Shown here in pieces: positions 54,764-62,446 of a stretch of DNA of 64,000 nt. Each line of letters starts with the position of its first letter. Positions within the stretch are counted from its first letter, which is position 1. Position numbers and translations under genes: made by a program. Origin of the DNA: Neisseria musculi (GTDB lineage Bacteria; Pseudomonadota; Gammaproteobacteria; Burkholderiales; Neisseriaceae); the NCBI RefSeq assembly GCF_014297595.2, contig NZ_CP060414.2, positions 1,488,001 through 1,552,000 of the forward strand, in the 5' to 3' direction. The notes below the pieces were generated by a model. That model was not told the DNA's origin. It ran no database searches and saw nothing but the letters and a program-made list of their open reading frames with translations.

Positions 54764-55534
54764 ATGCACACACCCGATTGCGCCATACTCGGCATGGGTT
54801 ATTTGGGCAAGCCGCTGGCCGAAAAAATGTTTGAAAACGGCAGCCGCATATCGGCACTCAAGCGGCAGTCCGTCTCTGCCAACCTGCCGGTGAATCTGCA
54901 CACCGCCGATTTAAACCACCCGCGGGTTTTTGAGGCGGATTTTTGGCAAACATGGGCAGACAAACCACTGTGGTTCTGCCTGCTGCCGCCCTCCGCCGTT
55001 GCCGACTATCCTGCCCTACTGGCCGGCTGGCTGCAACTTGCACGCAATTTCGGCATCAAGCACATCGTTTATGCGGGCAGCACTTCAGTTTACGGAGATG
55101 CCGCCCGCCCGTGCAGCGAACACACCGCTCCCGACCCGCAAACCGAAAGTGCCTGCAAAATCTACCGGGTTGAAAAACTGCTGCGGGAGAGCGGCATCCC
55201 CAATATTGATATTTTGCGTTTGGGCGGCCTCTATTGTGCAAAGCGCCATCCTTTACACAGCCTGCTCAAGTGCAGCAATCTTACCGGGGCACACCGGCCC
55301 GTAAATATGCTGCACCGCAACCGTGCCGTGGCAGCCCTGCACCGCGCCGCCGTTACACCCGCCGGTTTGCGGATACGCAACATCGTTGAAGCGCAACACC
55401 CGACACAATACAATTTCTACCGCACCGAAGCCGCCAAACTCGGCCTGCCCGAACCTGCATTCAACCTCGGAGACCAAAGCGGCGGTAAAACCGTATATAC
55501 AGTTTATGGTGATTTCGCCGACCTATTATTGTGA
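54764..55534 (+). CDS. NAD-dependent epimerase/dehydratase-like protein (YeeZ type)
   Basis: 256 residues with an N-terminal Rossmann fold. The loop CAILGMGYLGKPLAEKM (Gly-x-Gly-x-x-Gly) is near residues 6-22, and IKHIVYAGSTSVYGDAARPC near 96-115 is the typical strand preceding the catalytic Ser/Thr. A Tyr-x-x-x-Lys motif is seen as KIYRVEK. The C-terminal substrate domain is short. Members are often annotated as SDR-family or YeeZ-like sugar epimerases; the substrate cannot be told. A Shine-Dalgarno is weak; an uptake sequence lies directly before the ATG. Confidence 0.75.
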   Translation: MHTPDCAILGMGYLGKPLAEKMFENGSRISALKRQSVSANLPVNLHTADLNHPRVFEADFWQTWADKPLWFCLLPPSAVADYPALLAGWLQLARNFGIKHIVYAGSTSVYGDAARPCSEHTAPDPQTESACKIYRVEKLLRESGIPNIDILRLGGLYCAKRHPLHSLLKCSNLTGAHRPVNMLHRNRAVAALHRAAVTPAGLRIRNIVEAQHPTQYNFYRTEAAKLGLPEPAFNLGDQSGGKTVYTVYGDFADLLL

Positions 55535-55626
55535 TACAGAGACCGTCTGAAAAATTTATCAGATGAGTGAACCCTATAGCGCCAAGCGGCTCGGTATCTG
55601 AAACTTAAATGTGTATTAACCCATAA

Positions 55627-55690
55627 AAAAACCACCCCGGTAAGCTGGCAGATGTCCGGCTTTTGAGAGGGTGGCTTCATTTTTCAGACG
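55627..55690. terminator. Possible bidirectional hairpin between the epimerase-like gene and comP
   Basis: AACCACCC pairs with GGGTGGCTT across a long loop. A-rich and T-rich flanks are present on both sides. A partial uptake core TTCAGACGGC follows at 55683. Stem is short, so confidence is low. Confidence 0.35.
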
Positions 55691-55698
55691 GCTTTTTT

Positions 55699-56163
55699 CT
55701 ATTGGAATACTTTGCACTGTTGATCTACTTTTGCCCCACCGGCAAAAAAACTATCATTATCCGAACAGGCACTGTCGCTGCTTTCACATATCACGGTGAT
55801 TAACGATTCGTTGATTTTGATCACGCGCGGCTCACCGCTTTTATCGAACGCAACAGCTTTCAAGGTAAATTTACCATCGTGCGCACCACGGGCGTTGCCC
55901 TGCGGGCGGATACAGAAATGCTCGGTTTCCGCATACGGCAGCGCGGGCCAAGTAGTAGAAGTTTGTTTGAATGAGCGGCGCTGCTGGTAAAAACGCTCCA
56001 TGAAATGAGCATTTTGCAAAAGCACCGCACGGACATGGTTCAATCGGGCATCGCGGATATATTTTTGATAGGACGGAACGGCAATCATAACCAAGACGGA
56101 CAATACCGCTACGGCAGCGAGCAACTCAATCAGCGTAAAGCCTTTTTGACTAGCGTCTTGCAT
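55699..56163 (-). CDS. comP: ComP, DNA-uptake-sequence-binding minor pilin
   Basis: 154-residue type IV prepilin. The leader MQDASQKG is cut before Phe9, giving FTLIELLAAVAVLSVLVMIA. The mature part matches what I know of neisserial ComP closely: VRAVLLQNAHFMERFYQQR, KQTSTTWPALP, FCIRPQGNARG, KFTLKAVAFDKSGEPRVIKI and ICESSDSACSDNDSF. Four cysteines (in FCIRP, ICES, SACSD and QQCK) fit two disulfides. ComP sits in the pilus and binds the uptake sequence during transformation. ATG 56163 has AGGG upstream; a sigma70-type promoter lies 30 bp before it. It follows another pilin gene. Confidence 0.9.
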   Translation of the reverse strand: MQDASQKGFTLIELLAAVAVLSVLVMIAVPSYQKYIRDARLNHVRAVLLQNAHFMERFYQQRRSFKQTSTTWPALPYAETEHFCIRPQGNARGAHDGKFTLKAVAFDKSGEPRVIKINESLITVICESSDSACSDNDSFFAGGAKVDQQCKVFQ

Positions 56164-56196
56164 AATTTTCCCTATATATTTTTGATTTATAGAAAA

Positions 56197-56225
56197 ATTA
56201 TGCTCATCCGCCATAAGGCTGTAAA
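56197..56225 (-). promoter_or_regulatory. Promoter of comP
   Basis: Minus strand TTTACA (56225-56220), 17-bp spacer, CATAAT (56202-56197). Five of six consensus bases in each hexamer. The ATG of comP is 34 bp further on, so comP can be expressed apart from the upstream pilin. Confidence 0.6.
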
Positions 56226-56258
56226 GAAAAAGCGTGTGTTTTTTAGTTTTGTGTGTGA

Positions 56259-56732
56259 TTATTTATACATATAACATGTATCGGCATGGTTTGCTGAAGC
56301 ATTTCCGGCCTTAGGCTTGCATAAAGTAACCACGCCGTTGCCGTCTATCTGCATATACCGTTCCTCCCCGGGGTTGGTTGTTTTGTTTGCGTTTGCAACG
56401 ATAACATAATTATCTTCTATGGGATTTGCCGCACTATTGCCGGCAGGCTCCCGATAGGAAATATCAAAATACGGATTCTTTTCAAGGGCATTTGTAATTT
56501 TTTGCCGCTCGGCTTTGTCTGCATCAGTAGAATGGTTGGGAAAGCGCTTGTTTTGCGCATAATAGCGCTCCATGATCTGCGCATTGAGCATTAAATCGGC
56601 GCGCACGTTTTCCAAGCGCGTTTGGCGGATATAGGTTTCGTAAGACGGGTAGGCGATGGTGGCCAAAATAGCCAGCGTCAGCACCACAATCATCAGCTCG
56701 ACCAGCGTAAAGCCTTGTTGTTGCGTTTTCAT
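56259..56732 (-). CDS. Type IV pilin-like minor pilin
   Basis: 157-residue prepilin with the very short leader MKTQQQG cut before Phe8, then FTLVELMIVVLTLAILATIA. The region NVRADLMLNAQIMERYYAQN resembles ComP and PilE-type minor pilins. Two cysteines near the end (LCKPKAG and DTCYMYK) form the expected disulfide loop. It could be a PilE-like or another ComP-like subunit; I cannot assign a name. It lies 95 bp upstream of comP on the same strand. It has no uptake sequence inside. Function in pilus biogenesis or DNA uptake is by analogy. Confidence 0.8.
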   Translation of the reverse strand: MKTQQQGFTLVELMIVVLTLAILATIAYPSYETYIRQTRLENVRADLMLNAQIMERYYAQNKRFPNHSTDADKAERQKITNALEKNPYFDISYREPAGNSAANPIEDNYVIVANANKTTNPGEERYMQIDGNGVVTLCKPKAGNASANHADTCYMYK

Positions 56733-57170
56733 ATCGGATTGGTATCAGGTAAGTGAGTCAGCGGTTGTTTTCAAAGAGGCGGGCGTATCCTTATCCGCCT
56801 CCTAAGCCGAAATGCGTATAGTGTAAATCTTATAGATTTACCTTTTCGATTTGTAAAGTATAAATTGATTTTGCGTTCTTGGTGTGCAAAGGCGATATTT
56901 GGTATCGTAAATATACTAAGCGGAATAATTAACTTTCGAAACTGTTGTATTTTGTGTGTATAAATAAGCATCACAAGCGGGAAAATGTGTAAAATTTCCT
57001 CCCAGCCCGTGTAAAAATAAATCATAAAATATATTAAAAAATAATAAGTTATGATTTATTTTTTTATGCTTTACGCTTGGCGGCACGTTTTTTTTACAGT
57101 AAACTCACGCCCGTTTTTCAGTTTGTTTTCCAAAAATATCCGTAATGGATAGTGTTCACATCGAGGCATT
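56733..57170. other. AT-rich divergent region between the pilin gene and macA
   Basis: 438 bp, AT-rich, no gene and no uptake sequence. It contains a perfect 14-bp inverted repeat (57013-57063). Candidate macA promoter: TTGGCG, 17 bp, TAAACT just before 57110, weak. Confidence 0.5.
57013..57063. repeat. Perfect 14-bp inverted repeat upstream of macA
   Basis: AAAAATAAATCATA at 57013-57026 and TATGATTTATTTTT at 57050-57063 around a 23-base AT-rich centre. No gene ends here (both neighbours start outward), so it is not an ordinary terminator. Confidence 0.65.
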
Positions 57171-58343
57171 ATGGCAAAAGCGATTAAATGGATCGGGACA
57201 GCAGCCGTTGCAGTTGTATTGGGTTTTGCAGCATGGGTTTATTTCAAACCGAAAGAACAAATCAACTATCTCACCCAAACAGTAAGCCGCATCGACATCA
57301 ACCAAACGGTCAATGCCACCGGCGAGATTTCGGCAGCCCAATTGGTAACGGTAGGTTCGCAGGCCTCAGGCCAAATTAAAAAGCTGCACGTTAAAATCGG
57401 ACAACAGGTTAAAAAAGGCGATTTAATCGCCGAAATCGATTCAACAACACAATTAAACGAGCTAAACACCAATAAAGCCAAACTCGACACTTATCAAGCC
57501 CAACTAGTTTCTGCCGGAATCAAGCAACGCACTGCCGATAAAAAGTACAAACGCGAAAAAGCCTTATGGGCTGAAGATGCCACCTCCAAACAAGAGCTTG
57601 AAGATGCGGAAGACGCGCTGGCCGCAGCCAAAGCATCGGTAGCCGAGTTGAAATCATTAATCAGACAAACCCAAATTTCCATCAACACCTCAGAGGCCGA
57701 CTTGGGCTACACCCGTATTTCGGCAACAATGGACGGCACAATAGTATCGATCCCCGTAGAAGAAGGCCAAACCGTGAACGCCAACCAAGCCACGCCCACC
57801 ATTGTGCAGCTTGCCGATTTGAGCAAAATGCTGAACAAAATGCAGATTGCCGAAGGCGATGCCGGCAAGGTAAAAGCCGGCCAGGCATTAACCTTCACCA
57901 TTCTTTCGCAGCCCGACAACACCCGCTCTGCCATAATCGACACAGTCGATCCAGGCTTAACCACCATGTCGCAAGGCTCCTACACCACCAGCACCGACAC
58001 CACCGACACCGCGATTTACTACTATGCCCGCTCCTTAGTGCCCAATGAAGACGGCTCGCTGCACATCGGCATGACCACCGAAAACACCATCACCATCAAC
58101 CAGGCAAAAAACGTTTTGAGCGTACCGAATCTGGCGGTTAAAAATCAAAAAGGCAAAAAAGTGGTGCGCGTGTTAAACGATAAAAACCAACCACAGGAGC
58201 GTGAAATCAAAACCGGCCTGAGCGACGGCACCAACACACAAGTACTCTCCGGCTTGAAAGAGGGTGAAAAAGTGATTATTTCGGAAGCAACTGCCGCCGA
58301 TGCGCAAAAAGAGCTCCGGGGCGGCCCCATGGGCCCGATGTAA
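57171..58343 (+). CDS. macA: Periplasmic adaptor of the MacAB efflux system
   Basis: 390-residue membrane-fusion protein. One N-terminal anchor (WIGTAAVAVVLGFAAWVYF), then a biotinyl-lipoyl-like half domain (NATGEISAAQLVTVGSQASG), a helical hairpin with RTADKKYKREKALWAEDATS, the second half domain (LGYTRISATMDGTIVSIPVE) and the beta-barrel. It links MacB to an outer-membrane channel for macrolides and other substrates. ATG 57171 follows GAGGC. It is 12 bp before macB. Unlike MtrC it is not a lipoprotein. Confidence 0.93.
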   Translation: MAKAIKWIGTAAVAVVLGFAAWVYFKPKEQINYLTQTVSRIDINQTVNATGEISAAQLVTVGSQASGQIKKLHVKIGQQVKKGDLIAEIDSTTQLNELNTNKAKLDTYQAQLVSAGIKQRTADKKYKREKALWAEDATSKQELEDAEDALAAAKASVAELKSLIRQTQISINTSEADLGYTRISATMDGTIVSIPVEEGQTVNANQATPTIVQLADLSKMLNKMQIAEGDAGKVKAGQALTFTILSQPDNTRSAIIDTVDPGLTTMSQGSYTTSTDTTDTAIYYYARSLVPNEDGSLHIGMTTENTITINQAKNVLSVPNLAVKNQKGKKVVRVLNDKNQPQEREIKTGLSDGTNTQVLSGLKEGEKVIISEATAADAQKELRGGPMGPM

Positions 58344-58355
58344 CGGAGCACCCCC

Positions 58356-60293
58356 ATGAGTTTGATCGAATGCAAAAACATCAACCGTTATTTCGGCAGC
58401 GGCAACAACCGCGTACATGTGCTGAAAAACATCAGCCTGAGCATAGAAAAAGGCGACTTTGTTGCGATTATCGGCCAATCCGGCTCGGGTAAGTCCACCC
58501 TGATGAACATCATCGGCTGCCTAGACTCCGCCTCTTCAGGCTCCTACACCATAGACGGCTTGGAAACCTCCCAGATGGATGCCGACCAACTGGCCGGTTT
58601 GCGCCGCAAACGCTTCGGCTTTATCTTCCAGCGTTACAACCTGTTGAGCACGCTCAGCGCCCGCGACAATGTCGCCCTGCCTGCCGTTTACGCCGGCATG
58701 GAACACGCCGGCCGCAACCTGCGCGCCGACAAACTGCTGCACGATTTAGGCTTGGAAAACAAAGAAGGCAACAAACCCAGCGAACTTTCAGGCGGCCAAC
58801 AGCAGCGCGTGAGCATCGCACGCGCATTGATGAACGGCGGCGAGATTATTTTGGCCGATGAGCCCACCGGCGCACTGGACACCCAATCGGGCGAAAACGT
58901 GATGGAGATCATCCACAGCCTGCACAAACAGGGGCATACCGTCATTTTGGTTACGCACGACCCCGGCATCGCCGCCAACGCCAACCGCGTGATTGAAATC
59001 CGCGATGGCGAAATCATTGCCGACACCAGCAAAAACACCGAAATCCCGCCCAGCAAGGTAGAAAGCGTCAAAGAAAACACCTCGTGGCTGTTTTTCAAAG
59101 ACCAATTGATAGAATCATTCCGCATGTCGGTGCAGGCCATTATGGCGCACAAAATGCGCTCGCTGTTAACCATGCTCGGCATCATCATCGGCATTGCCTC
59201 GGTAGTGTCGGTGGTGGCTTTGGGGCGCGGTTCGCAAGAGAAAATCCTGTCGGATATCAGCGCCATCGGCACCAACACCATCAGCGTTTACCCCGGGCGC
59301 GGGTTCGGAGACCGCCGCTCGGGCAGGGTGCGCACACTGACCATCGGAGATGCCCAAGCAATTGCCAAACAAAGCTATGTGGACAGCGTTACCCCTATGG
59401 TTGCCTCCAACGCCACCGTTACCTACCGCAACACCGATGCCACCGCCCAGCTTTACGGTGCGGGCGAACAATATTTCGATGTGCGCGGCATTAAAATCGA
59501 AGAAGGCCGTCTGTATGATGCCGATGATGTCAAAAACAACGCCCAAGTAGCGGTTATCGATCAAAACACCAAAAACAAACTGTTTTCAGACGGCACCAAC
59601 CCCATCGGCAAAACCATTTTATTTAAAAAACGCCCGCTGCAGATTATCGGCGTAACCGAAAAAGACACAAGCGGCTTCGGAAGCAGCGAAAACCTGCAAA
59701 TCTGGACACCCTACACCACCGTCATCAACCGGATAAGCGGCCAGCGCCATATCAATTCGATTACCGTCAAAATCAAAGACGAGGCAAACTCGCAGGCAGC
59801 CGAAAAAAGCCTGAACGAGCTTTTGCTCTCGCGCCACGGCGTAAAAGACTTTTTCATGCAAAACAGCGACAGCATCAAACAAACCATCGAAAGCGCCACC
59901 GGCACCATGACGCTGCTGATTTCGTCTATCGCCTTTATTTCACTGTTTGTGGGCGGCATCGGCGTGATGAACATCATGCTGGTTTCCGTAACCGAACGCA
60001 CCAAAGAAATCGGCGTGCGCATGGCCATCGGCGCACGGCAGAGCAATATTCTGCAACAGTTTCTGATTGAGTCCGTGCTGATCTGCCTGATCGGCGGCTT
60101 GGCCGGCGTACTGGTTTCGTTCGGCATCAGCACCCTGTTCAACTATTTCGTTCAAGACTTCGCCATGTCGTTTTCCACGCTCTCCATCGCAGCCGCCGTA
60201 ACCTGCTCCACCGTGATCGGCGTGGTATTCGGCTTTATGCCCGCCAAACGTGCCTCACAACTGAACCCCATTGATGCTTTGGCACATGACTAA
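58356..60293 (+). CDS. macB: MacB-type ABC transporter
   Basis: 645-residue half-transporter of the MacB mechanotransmission class. The N-terminal ATPase has Walker A IIGQSGSGKSTLMNIIG near 39-55, signature ELSGGQQQRVSIARAL near 143 and Walker B ILADEPTGALD. One membrane helix near 280 (MRSLLTMLGIIIGIASVVSV) precedes the large periplasmic domain, and three helices close the C-terminus (SSIAFISLFVGGIGVMNIML, FLIESVLICLIGGLAGVLV). The motif GARQSNILQQF is the usual cytoplasmic loop. An uptake sequence is inside the gene near 59586. Confidence 0.96.
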   Translation: MSLIECKNINRYFGSGNNRVHVLKNISLSIEKGDFVAIIGQSGSGKSTLMNIIGCLDSASSGSYTIDGLETSQMDADQLAGLRRKRFGFIFQRYNLLSTLSARDNVALPAVYAGMEHAGRNLRADKLLHDLGLENKEGNKPSELSGGQQQRVSIARALMNGGEIILADEPTGALDTQSGENVMEIIHSLHKQGHTVILVTHDPGIAANANRVIEIRDGEIIADTSKNTEIPPSKVESVKENTSWLFFKDQLIESFRMSVQAIMAHKMRSLLTMLGIIIGIASVVSVVALGRGSQEKILSDISAIGTNTISVYPGRGFGDRRSGRVRTLTIGDAQAIAKQSYVDSVTPMVASNATVTYRNTDATAQLYGAGEQYFDVRGIKIEEGRLYDADDVKNNAQVAVIDQNTKNKLFSDGTNPIGKTILFKKRPLQIIGVTEKDTSGFGSSENLQIWTPYTTVINRISGQRHINSITVKIKDEANSQAAEKSLNELLLSRHGVKDFFMQNSDSIKQTIESATGTMTLLISSIAFISLFVGGIGVMNIMLVSVTERTKEIGVRMAIGARQSNILQQFLIESVLICLIGGLAGVLVSFGISTLFNYFVQDFAMSFSTLSIAAAVTCSTVIGVVFGFMPAKRASQLNPIDALAHD

Positions 60294-60299
60294 TCTGCT

Positions 60300-60334
60300 T
60301 TCAGACGGCCTAAAGCCCGTTTAGGCCGTCTGAA
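60300..60334. repeat. Outward uptake-sequence pair between macB and the outer-membrane factor
   Basis: TTCAGACGGCCTAAA, GCCCG, TTTAGGCCGTCTGAA: perfect 15-bp arms followed by AAAA and the next Shine-Dalgarno. If macAB and the next gene are one transcript, this strong stem lies inside it. Confidence 0.65.
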
Positions 60335-60349
60335 AAAGGAACCTTCCCC

Positions 60350-61744
60350 ATGAAACGCACAACATTTTTTCAGACGGCCTCAAGCATCGGCATTATGCTC
60401 GCACTGAGCGGCTGCGCCGTCAAACACACCCCCGCCCCCCGCTTCACACTCGAAGCCGCCGGCAGCGTGATTTCCGCCGAAGAAACCGCCCAACGCTACA
60501 ACATCAACAGCCAATGGTGGAGCATCTATAACAGCAGCCCACTCAACAGCCTGATTAACCAGGCGTTTGAAAACAACATCGACTTAAAGCAAGCCGCCGT
60601 CAGCATCAACAAAGCGCTTTATCAGGCCAATATTCTCGGTGCAGAACGGGTGCCGGGCTTTAACGGCTCGCTTGGCGCATCCGGCTCTAAAAACCTGAAA
60701 AGCGGCGCAACCGGCCAATCGTTCAGCAGCCAGCTCGGCCTGAGCTACGAAATCGACCTATGGCAGAAACTCAACGCCCAAGCCGATGCACAAATGTGGG
60801 AATACAAAGCCACCCGGCAAGACCTGGCCGCCACCCGCCTCACACTCGCCAACAACGTGGCCGATGCTTATTTCAATATCGCCTATCTCAACGAAGCCGT
60901 TGCCCTCACCGAAAAATCAGTAAAACAATACCAACACATCAACCGCATCGCCTCAGCCAAATACCGATACGGCAAAGCCGATGCCGCCGAATCGCGCCAA
61001 GCACAGCAGTCTTTATTGTCGGCACAAAACAGCCTGGTGCAGCTCAAAAACAGCCGTGAAACAACAGAAGAAACCCTGCGCAACCTGCTGAATCTCAAGC
61101 CCGGCCAAAACATGGCCGCCGAACCGCCGGGCTTCCGCCTGCCCGATGCAAAAGGCGTAGATTTGAACGTGCCCGTATCCGCCCTCGCCAACCGCCCCGA
61201 CCTGCGCGCTGCCGAATACCGTTTGCAGTCTTCCCTACGCAGCGTAGATGCACAGAAACGGAGTTGGTATCCGAGCATTACCGTGGGCGCTACCGTCAGC
61301 ACGTCTTCCAACAAAGCCAAAACCGCTTTCGATATTCCCTTGCTCGGCGGCTCGGTGCAGGTGAACCTGCCTTTCTTAAACTGGAAAACCCTGAAATGGG
61401 AAAACAAAACCGCCGAAGCCAACTTTGAAACCGCACGGTTGAATTTCGAGCAAACACTCACCACCGCCCTGAACGAAGTGTTCGGCAACTACCAAAAATA
61501 CGCACGCGCCGAAGAAAGCTTAAAAAACCAGCGCCAAAAATACGCGCTCGACCAAAAAAACAGCCGCTATTACGAAGTGCGCTACCAACACGGCAAAAAC
61601 GAACTGAAAGACTGGCTTGACGCACTCAACACTGAATACAGCTCCGCCCAAAGCCTGCTAAGCCAACGTTACGAAGTACTGAAATATGAAAACATGGTGT
61701 ATAAAACCATGGCCGGACGCTACACACTAAAAGATGGAAGATGA
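60350..61744 (+). CDS. NodT-family outer-membrane efflux lipoprotein linked to MacAB
   Basis: 464-residue TolC-like channel. The lipoprotein signal MKRTTFFQTASSIGIMLALS ends SGC (Cys22); the following part has NIDLKQAAVSINKALYQANI, two OEP repeats (QLGLSYEIDLWQKLNAQADA and ANRPDLRAAEYRLQSSLRS) and the C-terminal VRYQHGKNELKDWLDALNTE. It probably completes the MacAB tripartite pump; it is clearly diverged from MtrE. An uptake sequence is embedded in the signal peptide (encoding FQTAS). It is 57 bp after macB, with AAAGGAACC before the ATG. Confidence 0.9.
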   Translation: MKRTTFFQTASSIGIMLALSGCAVKHTPAPRFTLEAAGSVISAEETAQRYNINSQWWSIYNSSPLNSLINQAFENNIDLKQAAVSINKALYQANILGAERVPGFNGSLGASGSKNLKSGATGQSFSSQLGLSYEIDLWQKLNAQADAQMWEYKATRQDLAATRLTLANNVADAYFNIAYLNEAVALTEKSVKQYQHINRIASAKYRYGKADAAESRQAQQSLLSAQNSLVQLKNSRETTEETLRNLLNLKPGQNMAAEPPGFRLPDAKGVDLNVPVSALANRPDLRAAEYRLQSSLRSVDAQKRSWYPSITVGATVSTSSNKAKTAFDIPLLGGSVQVNLPFLNWKTLKWENKTAEANFETARLNFEQTLTTALNEVFGNYQKYARAEESLKNQRQKYALDQKNSRYYEVRYQHGKNELKDWLDALNTEYSSAQSLLSQRYEVLKYENMVYKTMAGRYTLKDGR

Positions 61745-62446
61745 ACCTGCCGTCTGCCCGATCACCGGCTTAGACAGTTTAATCAAGCGGCTTCCAAGGG
61801 ATGAACCCTGCATCGAATAGGGGTTCCTGTTGTAGAAAATCCCAGCCTGTTTACAGTATCCCAAAGAAAATACTATATGAATATCCATAAAAACACCCAT
61901 AAAAACACTCGGTTCACTCCACATAATTACCAAGCTATTTGACATGTTCATACCCAAAACAAAATCAGTATGACCCACTGTCCAAGCAATAAAACATCAG
62001 CATAATCACCCCATTTAACACATATTAAAAGCTGCCCGGTTGCAACTACTCATCCCTCAGAAAAGCACTAACAACCGCTTTAAGCAAATAAAATACGGTA
62101 TAAAGTGTTTGACCAAGCGGGATCGGGAAATCAAGGGGAACTCAGGGAAAAAGCCAAGCACTATAACAAGTTTGACCCTGGTGAAACGGTGCATATCAAT
62201 ATCAAACGAACGACTGCCGTTGCTGCAAAGCTAAAAAACAGTCAATCAATGGGATTATCTGTTTGTTGCCATTTAAGATTTCCCACGCGAATTGCATTAT
62301 TCATTTTGCCTGCTCCTACCACAAGTACCGTCAAGCTTCTGCTGTGCAACGTGGTTAACTGCTTCGATACGATAGAGTACGTTTATTCCGATTAATGATG
62401 TTGAGTACAAAGGTGGTACCAATTACCGTTCAGCGATGCACATACT
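61745..62446. other. Gap between the outer-membrane factor and hflX with transposase debris
   Basis: About 700 bp, no intact gene, no uptake sequence. The left 300 bp shows nothing I recognise beyond a short direct repeat CCATAAAAACAC near 61885. The right 400 bp contains an IS481-type transposase remnant. Confidence 0.5.
62080..62445 (+). pseudogene. Remnant of an IS481/IS3-type transposase
   Basis: Broken reading frames recall the central part of such transposases: KAKHYNKFDPGETVHINIK in one frame, RLPLLQS in the next, WDYLFVAI then a stop, then DFPREL, and EYKGG near the end. In intact relatives these pieces would read continuously (HYNK..PGE..H.D.KRLP, ..YLFVAIDDFSRELY.., EYKGN). At least one frameshift and two stops are present. 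It lies directly against the hflX 3' end. Confidence 0.6.

Noticed and set aside
56771-57025. 84-codon minus-strand frame upstream of the pilin gene
   Set aside because: AT-rich, no Shine-Dalgarno, and includes one arm of the perfect inverted repeat; no similarity recognised.
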